A stretch of 64,000 nt of DNA from Lacisediminimonas profundi (GTDB lineage Bacteria; Pseudomonadota; Gammaproteobacteria; Burkholderiales; Burkholderiaceae_D): positions 543,597 through 607,596 of the forward strand of contig NZ_VTTH01000003.1 in assembly GCF_008831265.1 (NCBI RefSeq), written 5' to 3'. Shown one piece after another: positions 43,201-58,200 of the stretch. Numbering within the stretch: position 1 is the stretch's first letter; every line of letters starts with the position of its first letter. Under the pieces are notes generated by a model that saw only the letters and a list, made by a program, of their open reading frames with translations, was not told where the DNA came from and did no database searches. A program made the translations under genes and the position numbers.

Positions 43201-46200
43201 CGAGAGCCTTTCCAGCAACGTCGGCTATGTGGTGGAAGGCGCGATCGGCATCGACCTGCCGCTGCGGCTGGAAGTCTCCGGCATCGATTTCAACCTGGGC
43301 AGCTTCGCGCTGACTTCCACCGCCGCCGGCATCGGCGGCGTGATGGACGCCATCAGCAGCGGTGCCAGCATCGGCCAGGTGTTCAATGTGTCGGTGCCGA
43401 ACGTACAGGACAAGGTCGACGAATTCCTCAGCGAATTCTCGCTGCTGGGCATGCTCAATGACCCGTCGCGCATCATCGACGGCATCGATTCCGCGCTCGG
43501 CACGGTGCAGGATGTGCTGGGCGACAACCTGACCACCAGCATTCCCTTCATAGGCGACAAGCTGGGCGCGGCCGGAAACTTCGTACGCGACGTGCGGGTC
43601 GGCATACTGGATGACCTGCGCAAGAAATTGAGCGCGGAGGGCGGCGCGGTCGGCATCACGCGTTCGACCTTGTACAGCTTGCTGGGACCGGACAACGCTG
43701 GCCTGCTGCTCGACATTTCGGGCGACGGCCAGATCACGATCGACGACGTGCAGGCGGCCTGGTACAACAAGAACGGCGTCAAGCTCGCCGACTGGGTGCT
43801 GGGCGGCGACCTGCCGCCGGCGGCAGATGCGATCCAGTTCAACCTCAAGCTCGGCCAGAAGCTGCTCAATACGGGCGTGGACATTCCGCTCGACCTCGAC
43901 CTGCCGGGCTTCGAACTCGACATCGACGGCGGCTTCTCGCTGGAGATCGACTGGGCCTTCGACTTCGGCTTCGGCATCAGCACTTCCGACGGCTTCTACC
44001 TGACCACCAACAGCGACGCCACCAAGCCGGAACTGCGGGTGACGGCGCAAGCCTACCTCGACGGTTCGCCGGACGACCCGGACACGGTGACGCCATTCAG
44101 CGCGACCGGCAAGCTGCTGTTCTTCCGCGCCACGGTCACCGACCAGGACAACGACACCAGCACCCCGCAATTCGATGCCAGCGGCATCGATGCCGTGCTG
44201 GGCATCGACATGTTCGGCGACAGCCGCGGCCGCCTGAGCGCCAACCAGATCATCTCGGCGCCGCTGTCGAAGAGCTTCGGCGTGGCATTCACCGCCAATT
44301 CGGACATCCACCTGCTGACCGTGCTCGACATGCCGGACGTCCAGGGTATGCCGAAACTGAAGGGCGAGCTGGACATCGACTGGGACTGGCGTCTCGGCCA
44401 GAAGCTCGGCGCGCCCAAAGTCAGCATCGAGAACCTGCGGGTGGATGTCGGCTCGCTGGTGAAGGATGTACTGCTGCCGATCACCGAGCAGATCGAAGGC
44501 GTGCTGGAGCCGATGCGTCCCTTCATCGAGATGATGACCAACCCGATCCCGGGCCTGGAATTCGTCAGCATGATAGGCATCGAGCCGACGCCGCTCGGCC
44601 TGTTGAACGGCTTCCTGAAAGCTCAGGGCAAGCCGCAGATCCCGGTCGCCTTCTTCAATGCGGCAAGGTTCATCCTGAACCTGCCGGACCAGGTGCGCAG
44701 CTGGGCCGACACCGGCGAGATCCTGCTGGGCACGATCTCCGGATTCGGCACTGACAACGTGCAGGCGCTGGCGGTCGACCCGATGGCGGTGATCGACGGC
44801 GCGGTAGCGCAATTCGCGCCCGGCCTGATCGACAAGATGAACGCGGTCATGGCGTCTTCAACCGGCGGCGGCAACGACGCCAGCCGCAGTGGCTTCAAGT
44901 TCCTTGAATACGTCAAGGACATCGGCAACTGGAAGAAGATCCTGACCGGCGGCGATGCCACGTTGTTTACCTATGAACTGCCGCTGCTGGGCGCCGGCTA
45001 CTCGCAGAAATTCCTGCTAGGCGCGATTCCGCTGCCGCCGACGCCGTTCAGCTTCCGTTTCTATGCGACGGCGGCAGTCAGCGCCTTTGCCGATCTCGCG
45101 TTCGGCTACGACACCTTCGGCATCCGCAAGGCGATACAGACCTCCAATCCGCTCGACGCGATGGACGGTTTCTATGTGTCCGACTGGACCCTGCCAAAAT
45201 TCGCCAACGGCAAGATCGTGCCGGGCACCGGCGGCCAGGAAAAGCCGGAATTCGCGGTCGATGCCAGCGTTGGCCTGACCGCAGCGCTGAACCTCGGCCT
45301 GATCGAAGGCGGGGTCAATGCCGCCATCGAATTCTTTGCCGACTTCGACCTGCAGGACATCGCCCGTTCCAAGCTGTTCAAGGATGCGGCCGGCTATGTG
45401 CAGAGCGTGGAATGGATTTCCGACGGCAAGATCCGCGGCTCTGAGATCGCCACCATGTATGAATATGAAGGGGGCGGCTTCGCCAACCTCTTCAACTTCG
45501 AGATGGGTGCCGATTTCGTGGCCTCCGTGTACGTCGACCTGGAGTTGCTGTTCACCACGGTCACGCTGTTCGACCAGGACATTTTCCGGATCAACCTGTT
45601 CAACCTGGAATACGACGCGCCCAAGGTGCAGCCGTACCTGGCGCAGCAGGTCGGCGACACGCTGTATGTCAACGCCGGCGACCGCGCCGCATTGCGCAAG
45701 TACTTCGATGTCAGCGACGGCAACGAGACCTTCATCCTGTCTGGCTCGGGCGGCACGGTCAATATCGAATTCGACAACTGGTACCAGACCTACACGGGCG
45801 TGCGCAAGGTGGTGGCCAACATGGGGGCCGGCAACGACACCTTTGACGCCTCGCGCCTGGCCGGGGCTGAACTCGACATCAGCGGCGGCGCTGGCGACGA
45901 CAAGCTGATCGGCGGCACCGGCGGCGGCGTGCTGAAGGGCGATGCCGGAAAGGATCAGCTCTCGGTCGCTGCCAGTGTGACGCAGGGCATCCGGCTGGAA
46001 GGCGGCGATGGCGATGACCGCCTGACCGGCGGCGCCGGGCGCGACGTCCTGAAGGGCGGCGCCGGCCAGGACCGGCTCGATGGTGGCGCCGGCGACGATA
46101 CGCTGTGGGGCGGCCTCGGCGTCGACAACCTGCGCGGCGGTGCCAACACCGACACCTATGTGTTCGAAGACAATTTCGGCAGCGACAGCCTGACCGACCG

Positions 46201-49200
46201 CGATGGTGAAACCCATATCGACTTGTCGCCGATGACCACCGCGGCCACCGCCTCGCTGGCCAAGCGCGGCGTGGGCGTGGTCAACCAGCAGGGCGACGAA
46301 GTGCGCCTGTCGGGTGGCAAGGTCGTCAGCATTACCCTGGGCCAGGCCAACGACACCTTCCTGGCCAGCGATTTCCCTGACTGGAAAGTCGACGTGCGCG
46401 ATGCCGGCGGCTCCGACGACTATCGCATCACGATGGGACGCGCAGCGTCCTCACTGGCAACCGGCACCATCAGCATCAGCGATACCAGCGGCGGCTTCGA
46501 CGAAATCATCCTCGAGCAGACGCGCTCGGGCGACGCCATCAGCCTGGATCACCAGCGGGTGACCAATGGCCGCGAGGTCGTCACTTACAATGATTCCGGC
46601 ATCGAAAGGCTGACGCTCAAGGGCAAGGGCGCCAACTACGACGCCGCACATATTGCATCGCTGGGCGGCAATATCCGCTTTACGGCAGGCAACCTGGTCA
46701 ATGATGTCGCGACCAGCTACATGGGCAGCACCGCGTTCCGCGGCCTCGGCGCCAATATCTACCAGCAGAGTGCGCTCGAAGCAGCCAGCGTGGTGATGGA
46801 GTCGGTCAAGACGCTCAACATCGCCTATGACGTGACGGCATTGTCGAACGGCCATGTCGACCTGCGCACCTACGGCAACAACGCCAACATCGAACTGAAT
46901 GCCAACCTGTATTCGTCGGCCTCGGCAGTGCAGGGCGGCGATGGCGCGGGCTGGATGCGGATCCAGTCCGCCGATGGCGGCCTGCTCAATACCGGCAGCA
47001 AGAAAATCATCGGCGACAACGCCTATGTGCTGATCGAAGTGAAGAACGGCGTCGGCTCGCTGGCCAGGCCGCTGCTGACACGGATCGCCGAACTGACGGT
47101 GACCACCGGCACCCACGGCAGCGGCAATGTCGTGATGGTCGAGGACAACAGCCTGGTGTTGCGCGAAGAGCGCAGCCTGAGCAGCCCGGAAAACCCAGGC
47201 TATGTGATCGATGGCAGCCCCGCTTCGGACCAGTGGGAAGCGTCCCAGGCGTGGGACGACAGCGCGCCGGCGGCGTGGAAACAGATCATCAGCTCGACTC
47301 GCAGCGGGGTTGCGGTGCAGGTTGCACAGGGCGACCTCAACATCGACCTGGTCGGCACCAACTCGCTGCTGAGCCTGGTGAGCGGCACGCTGACGACGCT
47401 CAAGGCCGGCGCCGACATCACGCTGACCGCCGACGACATGAACTTCAGCAGCGGCACCAGCCAGCTGGTCGGCAGCGGCGACCTGACGCTGCAGGCGCAC
47501 AGCAACGTCTGGAGTTACTACCTCGGCAGCGCCGCGGAAACCAATACCGGCCTCGACCTGGAAGAGGGCAGCGGCCTGCAACTGGCGCAGCCCGCGATGT
47601 ACCTGTCCGGGCGCGACCTGGCGGCGCTGGCGGACGGCTTTGCCGGACTGTTCATGGGCCGCACCGCGGTCGGCAACAGCATGTGGCTGGGCGACATCAA
47701 GCATGCCGAGACGGTCAAGATGTACCCGGCCAATGCCCGCGCGGCCAACTCGCGCCAGTCGTCTTTCCGCGATACCGCAACGCTGAAGTCGGATGTAATG
47801 ACGGTGGCTGGCGACGTGCAGAGTCCGGACAATACGCTGACCTTGCAGGCGCGCAAGCTGTGGGTGCAGAGCCAGAACGTGCATGACCAGCTCGGCCTGC
47901 CGGATTCCGGCGTGATGGCAAAAGACCTTTTGCTGCAGATCGGCGAGCAGGGCATCGTCACCGGCAAGCTGACCGGCAAGGACAGCCTGGGCATCACGGT
48001 CACCGGCACGCCGGGAAGCGATGCCTGGTATGCGCCGCTCTATGGCGCCAACAGCCTGCAGTTCGATGGCGGCAGCCTGACCACGGTGCTCAATGACGGC
48101 AGCGTGCTGAGCATCGACACCGCTGCCAGCATCGAGATTCGCGGCGAGATCAGTGTCGATGGCGACCATGCCCGTCTTGACCTGGATGCCGGCGGCGCGC
48201 TGCTGCTGGTCGAGGGCGCCGACGTGCGCGGCCTGGGCCAGTCGGTCACGCTGGACCTTTCCTCGAATGACGTGGTCGCCATCAATCCGGGCACCGCAGT
48301 ACGCGCCGGCGTCGGTTTCCGCGACGGCGAGGACGGCCTCGAGGCTTACATCACCGGCAGCAACGGCGTGGTCAACCTGACTTCCGCCGGGGAAATGCTG
48401 CTGGGCGGCTCCATCTCCTCGTCCGGGTCGATGAACCTCGGTTCCGGCGCGCAGAAATACGACCACGCAGCCTATGGCAACCCGACCGATGCCGCCTACC
48501 TGCCGCGCTATGCGATCTTCAACAAGACCGCCTATTTCGAGCGCATCGCTGCCGTCAGCCCGGATCATTACCTGACCCAGCATGCCGGCGGCTACGGCAT
48601 GCTGGTGACCGGCACCATCACCAGCCTCGGCGACGATGCCAGCCTGGTGCTGCGGTCGGAGCAGGACGTGATCCTGCGCGGCAACGTCAACGCGCTCGGC
48701 GCCGATTCGACACTGACGCTGCAATCGGATGAATGGCTGTACGTGGAAGGATTTATTACCGCCACTGCCGGCCTGAACCTGTATGGCGGCGTCGGCGTGG
48801 ACGGCGCGGCGCTGGACGGCAGCAGCGCTCATGCCGACGCCCGCGGCACCAGCGTGTACGTCCACGCCACCAGCACGGTGCGCACCACCGATGCCGGCAG
48901 CGCGGTGACGGTGCGCGGCGCCGAGGATGTGGACATATTCGGCGCCATCGTCGCCGGTGGTGAGGTCGGCGAGAACGGCGTGTTGTTCAATGGCGAGGGA
49001 TCGTCGGTCACGGTCAGCGCCGGGCAGCAAGCCTGGCTCGAATCGGGCCTGCTCGCCAGCGGCGATGTCACGATCAACGGCGGCGTTGCCGGAAGCGACG
49101 ACAACGGCCTCGGGCTGTTCATTTCCAGCGCCGGTGGCATCACTGCCGCCGGCTTGGGCGCCAACGGCAGCGGCAGCACCCTGACCGCCACCAGCGCCAG

Positions 49201-52200
49201 CCGTCTGGAAATCATGGGCACGCTCAACAGCGGCGGCAAGTTGCAGCAGACCTTCACCGATGGCCAGATGACCGGGCAATCCATCAGCTGGTCCGGCCGC
49301 GATTCCGACATCGTGGTGCAGGCGGCGCAGCGCGCTTTCATTGGCGGCAATACCGTCAACCAGCTGGGCCTGCCGGTCCAGACCGGCGGCTACCTGAACG
49401 CCAGCCGCAGCATCACGGTCAACGGTGGCAGCGATGCCACCGGCACCGGCGTGCTGGTACATGCGGCTTCCGAACTGGTGGTCAGCGGCACCCGCAATGC
49501 AGATGGCAGCGTGCGTGCGGCCGGCGATATCACGCTGTATGGCGTGAGCGACGTCGAGATCCAGGGCTTGCTGCTGGCCGGCGGACGGGTCGAACAGATC
49601 CGCGAAAACGGCCTGTACGCCGGACGCAATATGATCCGCGACGATGTCGACTCCACCATCTCGGTCCGTGCCGATCGCCAGTTGAAGCTCGGCACCGACA
49701 TCACCGCCGGCAAGCGGATTGACCTGGCCGGTGGCACCGACACCCGGGTTGCAACGCGTGGCGCCGACAACCAGCTGATCGATCCCGAGCAGCGGCATTT
49801 CGGCAAGGGCCTGGTGATACTGGGCTCGGCGCACATCACCACGACCCGCGACAACAGCCAGATCAACCTGAGCGCGGCCAGCAGTGTCAACCTGATTGCC
49901 AGTGCGAACTTCGCCTCCGGCGAGTACGCGGTTGATGCCGCCGGCGCTGGCTCGGTGGTCACCATCAGTTCCAGCGGCGCGCCGAATGCCAAGGTGTATA
50001 TCGCCGGCAAGGTACGCGCCGAGCATGCGATCCAGCTCAGCAGCGGCGTCTCTCTCGACGGCCGCGATATCGAACTCGATGTCACCGGCCAGCTGGAAAC
50101 CATCAACGGCTCGATCGGCTTCAATGCCGGCGTTCACGGCATGATAGCCGGCGACATCTTCGCCCGCGGCAACGGCAGCGACGTGGTCATCACCTCCGGC
50201 CGCACGCTGACCATCGAAGGCCAGATCGAAGCCAATGACCGCGTGTTCCTGCATGGTGGGGACGGCACTGAAATCACCGGCCAGGACAGCCTCTACCTGT
50301 CCAGCACCGCCCGGCTCGAAACCGATGGCGGCGCCGGCAGCATCAGCTTGTCGGGCACCAATGACGTCATTGTCGCCGGTGCAGTGGGTGGCGTGTTCGA
50401 GGCCGGCACGGCCAGAGAGATTGCCATCAATTCTGACCTGGGCACGGTCGTGCTGGACCGTACCACCGGCCGCATCGTCACCTCGGGACAACTCGACATC
50501 ACCGGCCGCGACCTGCAGATCGACGGCCCGATCAGCAGCTCCTGGGTGGCTGGCGCAGATGCTGGCAGCGCCCCTGAAATCCGCATGACGGCGGACCGTA
50601 ACGCGGTCCTGCACGGCAACCTGACGGCCAGCGGCGACCTCTCGATCACGGCCGGCGGCACGGTCGAGATTTTCGATGCGCTATGGGATACCGCCACCTT
50701 GAAGATCGACGCCGGCTCGATCGTGTTCGGCACGCCGGTCAGCGGTCTCCCCGACAGCCAGCTTGGCGCCATCATCCAGGCCGGCAGCCGGCTGGAACTG
50801 GATGCCAGCAATTACATCGGCGTCAACGCCGCCGTGCTGCTGATGACCGGCGAGGCCGGTTCCAGCATCGACATCGATGCTGCCAGGGTACAGCTTGCCG
50901 GCACCATCCATGCCGGCGCGCAGCGGGTGGACGGTTCGGCGGTGGCGACTGCCGACCAGGCAACGGTTGTGATCAACGCTGACGAGTTGCTGCAACTTGG
51001 CGCCCGGGTGGGCATGCCGGGCGTGGTCGTCAACAGCGGCGGCACCGTCAGGGCCACCGGAACGATCAGCCTGAACGGCGGCATCGGCGCTGGCAGCGGC
51101 GGCCTCGGGCTGCTGGTGGACAGCAACAGCAGCATCCGCACGCTGACTGCGGACGGCACCGCCAGCGGCGCGATCACGATCGGCGGCCTGAAAGACGTAC
51201 GCATCGACGGTTTCGTCGATGCGCGGCAGGCGGGTGGCACGATCGCCGCCAGCGCCGGCCGCCAGTTGATTGTCGACGGCATTGTCGAAGCCGATCGCTG
51301 GGTCACCCTGGACGGTGGATTGAGCGACGCCAGCGGCATTTCGGTGATGACCAGCGCACTGGTCTACCAGATGCGCAGCGGCTATTTCGTCGACGCCGAC
51401 GACCGGCTGATGGATCAGTTCGGCTACCTGGTGAACGAAGGCGGCAAGTACATCAACGAGGCTGGCGAGGAAATCGGCGCCAGCGACGTGCCGGTGATGG
51501 GCGGCGATCCGATCCGCCGCTCCGGCGCCACCATCGATACCGGCGACGCCGGGACGATCGCGGTCAGCGGCAGCGGCACGCTGCGGCTGGACGGCATGTT
51601 CGGACGGCCTTATGTGGATGGCCTGCAGATCAAGGCGCGTCCGGCCAGCATCACCATCGCCGGCAGCACGTTGGGCGAGGTCTACCTGTCGGGCGACTTC
51701 AGCGCCAGCGAGCGCATCGACGTCACCGGCCACAACATCAGCGCGCTCAACGGCGCGCTGCTGAAAACGCGTGGCGATGCCGGCGTGATCGAGATCATCG
51801 CCAGCGGCAACATACTGGCCGATGGCGCCACCGACTGGAATCTGGAAGTCCAGATCGTGGCGCAGGAGCTGGTCCATTTGCGCGGCAGCACGCTGCACAT
51901 CTCCGGCACCATCGTCTCGCAGCACCGCTTGCTGTTGAATGCGGCAGTGGACGTGTCGCTGTACGGCAAGCTGCAATCGGATGACGCTGTCGACGTGCGG
52001 GCCGGCCTGTCGCAGTCCGTTTCCGACACCGCAGCGCGCGGCGAAGTGCTGCGTGCCAGCCTTGGCCATGGCAGCTTCCGTATCGGCGGCACCGGCGCGA
52101 TCGAAGCCGACGGCAGCGTCACGCTGCTGGCAGGCGACGACGTCGTGCTGGACGCCGAAGCTTTCCGTGCCGAGGACACCAGGAGCGTTTCCAGGCCGAT

Positions 52201-55200
52201 CATCACCACCGAAACGGTTTACGTGCCGGTGCTGAAGGGCTACACCTCCGAGGTGGACCAGGTGATTCCGGTTGACGTGGTCAAGTGGGTCGAGACCGAG
52301 GATATCCTGCCGGACGGCTTCGACAGCATCAAGACCGGCGTCAGCTACAACACGATGAACGTGACGCTGACCCAGGACGGTTACTGGAATGGCAGCACCA
52401 AGACCAAGCGGGAATTCTTCATCGAGGGTGTGGACTACCGCAACAGCGCGTCATCGATCGGCACCGGCCTGGTGATCTCGTGGCCGGCCGGCAGCGCGCC
52501 AGGAACCGATGCGAAGGGCCGGCCGCTTGGATTCAGCGCCTTGAGCGATCCGCAGCGCGAAACAGTGCTGAGCCAGCTGGGGTACAAGAAGTTGTACACC
52601 TTCGCCGCCGACCAGCTGAAGATACACCGCGTGATCCGTGGCAACCCGACGGTAGCCGACTGGGCGCCGAGCTGGGCCCAGGCTGGAAAGCCGACCCATA
52701 TCGTCAACATGCCGGTCTCGGGCTGGGAAGACAAGTGGATCAGCATGCCGGTCGGTGCGGAAGAAGATGTGCTGCGTGTGGTCAGCCAGGGCAATCCGAC
52801 CAGCTTCAACGAGAACGTCGGCACCTACCGTGATACCGGCGTGGCCCGTTATGTGCAGGACCGTTCTGCCTACCAGTCGTATTACACGAACGGCGACTGG
52901 ACCTGGGACTTCGACAATTCGCCGGCACGCTGGGATATCAATTACCTCAATAACGGCACCAGGCAGTTTGAAATTACCGATGGACGCAGCGGCGGCGCGA
53001 TGGCCCGCCTGGCTTACACGCCCGACTGGGCCACCAACGGCAACGATGCGGCCGGCTACGACCTGCACAGCAGGTATACCTGGGCTCCGTCCGGGTACTA
53101 CGACGAGACCGCCGGACTCAACTGGACCGGCAACTGGATGTCGAACTATCGCCCGGAGGTGGGATACAACTGGCGCGATAACTGGGTTTCCGCCGGCTAC
53201 TTCAGCCCCTACGCAAATACCTCAGCGCAGATGTATCTGTATGAAGAGACTGACTGGGGATATATACATGGCCCGTTCGAGGCCGGCAATTACAGTTATG
53301 TCGGCGACGGCCTGAATGACGACGTCGAGGCCGCCTGGATGTCGGGCCGCATGCAGGTCACGTTCTACGAACATTCCGGCTATCGCGGATACAGCGAGAC
53401 CTACACCAACTGGAACTGGGGCGCTGGCTCCTTCCAGTGGTGGGACGGCTTTGTGTACTGGAATGCCAGCTCGATGGTGGTCAGCGAATGGCAGGACACC
53501 AGCTACTGGGCCGGAAAATACGCTGGCGAAAGTTTCTACGACTACGATTTCAACTGGGTCGGCAAGGATCACACGATCACCGACAAGCGCAATGCGCTGC
53601 AGTACCAGTGGGTCAGCAACACGACCGACATCTTCGACAACGTGCCCAAATTCCGTACTGAATTCGGGCTGACGAAGGTGGTCGAGACTTCCTGGGTCAC
53701 CTTGTACAAGGACGTGCCCATCATCGAAGATGTGGCGACCACGCGTTCGATCCGCATTTACGACGACAGCGAGCTGGCATACGGCCAGTTTGCCGGCGAT
53801 GCCATCAATGCCGCCCGTGTCAGCGTCGATGCAGGCCGCGACATCCAGATCGCGGGCATCATCAAAGCCACCGGCCTGGGCGATCAGTCCGGCCTGGTGC
53901 TGAATGCGGTGCGCGACCTGTCGATCAGCGGCAAGTTGCCGAGCGGCGTCGCCAATGCGATCGCGGCCGCGTCCGAGTTGCGCGCGGCTGGCTCCATCCA
54001 GGCAACGGCCGGTGGCAGCGTGAGCATCAGCGGCAATTCGATCCTGACCGCCGGCATCGATGTGGCGCCGGCCAACCTGGCTGCCGCCAGTGGCGCCGAC
54101 ATCAGCCTGACGGCTGGCGCCGGCATGAGCCTGCAGGGGGAGTTGCGGGCTGCCGACGCCGTCAGCCTGGGCGCGGTCGGCAATATTGCGCTGAATTCCA
54201 TCGTCTCCGCGGGAAGCACGCTGGCGGTCACAGCCGGCGCTTCTGGGTCCACTTCTGGTTCCGCTTCCATCACCGGCGACGTCCAGACCGACCTCTCGGC
54301 CCAGGGCATCACGCTGACCGCCGGCAGCGCCGGCGGCAACGTCAGCCTGTCCGGCAGCCGTGTGGCAGCTGCGCAAGGCCTGGCTGTGCAAGCGGTGCGC
54401 GGCGCGATCTACAGCAGCAACAATTCGCTGTCCGCGGCAGATATGACGCTGTCGGCAATGGGCAGCATCACCGGTGACGCCGCCAACAGCCGCGCGCTCG
54501 AACTCGAAGCAGGTACGCTGACGGCGCGCAGCACCAGTGCAGGCGTCATTCGCCTGAGCGCATGGGGCGATCTCGACGCCACCGAACTCTCTGCCGCCAA
54601 CGGCAGCGTGAGCGTATCCGCACAGGGCATGCTGACCGCGCGCTCGGTGAGCGCAGGCAGTGCTGCTGCGCGCAGCAATGTCAACCTCGGCAGCGGCGTA
54701 GCCAGCGCACTCGTGATCGATCAGATCGCCGGCGATGCCGTCACGCTGAGCGCCGGCACCACCGTCACCCAGCTGGATGGTTCGCTGGTGTCCGGATCCG
54801 GCCTGTTGCTGACCACCGGCGAGGGTGTGACGCTGAGCAACCTGGCGGTCAGTACGCTGAATGCGAGCGTGCAGCGGCGCGGCGACCTCAATCTTGCCAC
54901 CACGACTAACGGCCTGTTGAGCGTCACCGGGCTCAAGACCTATGACGGCGCGATCACGCTGACTACGCCGGGCAGCATGGCGATCAGCAATGTCGACTCG
55001 GGCCGCAGCGGCAGCCGTACCGTCGCACCGGCCGCGGGCGCCGCTTTCGAACTGTCGGCACAGCCGACCGATATCAGCCTGACAGCCGGCGGCAGCATCA
55101 CCGGTTCGGGCAGCAACACCCATATTGTCACCCGCGCCCCGGTCCTCACTTCTTCGGACGGCAGCCAGTTTGTCGCCGGTGGCGCCTTGTCCTTGCATGC

Positions 55201-58200
55201 GCAGGGCAGCATTGCGTTGACAGTGTCGGTCGCGGAATTGCGCGATGTCGACAGCGCCACCGGCAATATCGCCATCACGGATGCGATCACGCCGACAGGT
55301 GCCCAGGCTTGGCAATCTACCCAGCGCACCCGCCTGCAGATTTCCGATGTCACAGCGCTGGCCGGCGATGTCACTATCGCTTCCGACGCCGCGCTGGATG
55401 TGTTCAAGGCCAGTGCTGCCGGCACCGGCAGCACGCTAAGCCTGCGCTCCACCGCCAGCGATGTAGAGATCCGTTCGCTGGCTGACGGCGGCAGCGTCAC
55501 CACCGGCGCCAACCTGGTGCTGGATGCGCACGGCAGCCTGAACATCCATGCTTCGCAGTGGCTGGATGCGCCGCAGAGCATTGAATTCCATACTGGCAAT
55601 GCCTTCACGCTGCCGACCACGCAACTGGTCGGCGCCACGGCAGTCGCCCGGTCGTACACTGCATCGCAACTGACGGTGACGTCGGACGACACCATCAGGG
55701 TCAGCTCGGCGCTGAAGATCAATGCCGCCAACGCGAGTGACGACCGGCTGTCGCTGCATTCGCATCGCGACATCCTGATCGACGCTCCGCTCAGCCGCGC
55801 ATCCGGTGCCGCGATTGTGGATGTCGACTTGTATGCCGACGGCAGCAATGTGCGGATCTATGCAGCGCGCGATCCCCTGACCGGCCTGCGCGTGATCACC
55901 GGCGCCAGCGGCAGGGAATACCTGGAAGCTGCGGTTCCGGCAAACGCCACCACTGGCGCCCCGTACACAGCCCAGGGCAAGTACTACCGCGACACGGTGG
56001 GCGGCAAGTTTGTGCAGGATGCGATTGAATTCGTGACCGGCGCCAACAATGCAGTGACAGCGGTCGCGGTCAAGCTGCTGTCCAGTACTGCCGACGGCAG
56101 CGGCACCCTGTACCGCATCGTCGATGCGCAGGCTGCGGGCCACAGCGTCGGCACCGCGCTCGATGCGGCTACCCGCCAGCGGGTACAGGTGATCACCCGC
56201 TCGCTGGTCGAGGTCACGGCGCAGGCAGAGGCCGAGGCTACGCTGGACGTGAAACTGGTCAACGATACCTCGGCGTTGATCCGGCTGAACCTCGGCACTG
56301 TCGCCTACAACCGGATCGACATCGACGCCGCGGGCACAGCCGGCAATGTCGACATCCAGGCCGGCCAGGCGCTGGACATGGATCGCATCACGGTCGCCGC
56401 GACCGGAACGGCCAGCCTGTCCACCACCGCCGGCGCGATATCCAGCCAGGCCGAGGTGCTCAAGGCGAAACACCTGACGGTGAACACAGCGTCGACCATT
56501 GACCTGCGCACCGACGTCCAGAGCGCCAGCCTGAACTCGAGCCTGAACTCAAGCCTGCCTGGGACCGGCAACGGCAGCGGCATGGCGCTGTCCAACAGCG
56601 GCGACCTGAAACTCACGGCCCGCCTCGCCAGCGGCAGCATGGACATCTCCGCCGACGGCACGCTGACGGTGGACGACGCTCGTTTCACCAGCGACGTCGA
56701 AGGTAACCAGATGATGTTCGTCGGCGGCAACGGCGGCATCTACATCGACCGCATCGACGCACTGTCGAAGGGCGACATCACCTTGCGCACCGCCGGCTAC
56801 GTCAAGGAGGTCGTGTCCGACGATGTTTCGGACCTGAACATCGACATCGATGTGACCGGGCGGGATTTCACTGCCAACGCCTTGAACCAGGCCGGCCAGC
56901 TTGGCAGCACCAACCTCGAATTCAACCTGTCGGGCGATGCCAGCATCGGCGCCCAGGAATGGCTGATCATCAATGGCCATAACGGCAACCTCGAAATCTC
57001 GGGCTATTACCTGAAGGGCGTCGTGGTGAGCGGCGTGACCGGCACCGTGACCCTGAACAATGTGTTCGCGGGCCAGGGCATCAGTGTCGCCGGCAGCAAC
57101 GTGGTGGTATCCGGCAGCAACAGCAGCGCCAGCGGCGCCATCACCATAAGCGGCGGCTCGGTGACGATGGAAGCCGGCTCCGTGCTGTCAGCCAGCAAGG
57201 GCTACGCGGTCAGCCTGGCCGGCATGGCCGGCGGCATTGCCATGAACGGCGACAGTACGATCCGCACCACCGGTGCGATCACGCTGTCGACCACGGCTGG
57301 CGGCAACATCAGGCTTGACACACTGGCCGGCGGAAGTGGCACCGTCAGCGTCAGCGCCAGCGGCGCCCTGAGCGCCAATGCCAGCGAGACGGCCAATATT
57401 TCCACCAGCAGCGGCACGGTTACGCTGTCCGGCGCCAGCATCGGCAGCACGGCCAATGCGGTGACGGTGTCGGCCCCGGTCATCGGCAGCCTGACCGCCA
57501 GCAGTGGCGGCATTTACGTCGACCTGCAACGCCAGGATGGGCAGACGCTTACCCTCGGCCGGGTCGACGCCAGCAGCAACGGCGATGTCGACCTGACGCT
57601 GAATGCCGGCGACCTCAGCACCTCGGCCATGATCGACGGCCGTTCGGTGTCGCTGATCGTCGGCGGCAACCTGAACATGCAGGCAGCCAGCGAACTGGTG
57701 GCTACCGGCGCTGCCAGCGGCAGCCAGGACGGGATTGTCATCATCGCCGCTGGCAACATCGACCTGCCGAAGGCCAGCAGCCAGGCTGGCAATGTCAGCC
57801 TGACCTCCAGCGGCAACCTGGCCCTTGGCCGCGTAACGACCACCAGCGGCGCCGTGACCTTGACGGTGAGCGGAGGGGTCGCCGATGCGAACAACAGCAG
57901 CGGCAGCGGAGTGACCGAGCAGGAAAACATTTCGACCATCAGTGGTGCGGTATCGATCGCCGCAGGCAGCATCGGCAGCGCGGCAAACGACCTCGACATC
58001 TCGGCGCCGTCGGTGCCACTGTTGAGCGCGCGCACCGGCGACATCAATGCCAACCTGCGGCGCGCCAGCGGCCAGACGGTCACAGTCGGCGTCCTCTCGG
58101 CCATGGCCGGCAGCGCCCGCCTGGATGTGGACGGCGGCGCGCTGCAACTCAATACCGCCAGCACGCGCGATGACCTGACGCTGGCCGTGATCGGCAGTGG

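Noticed and set aside
46451..50614. Long frames (1,150-1,390 codons) opposite the giant gene, also at 33,467-37,387 and 38,996-42,460
   Set aside because: They show the same GC-skew shadow effect. The plus-strand frame has clear repeats and motifs, and the minus frames do not.
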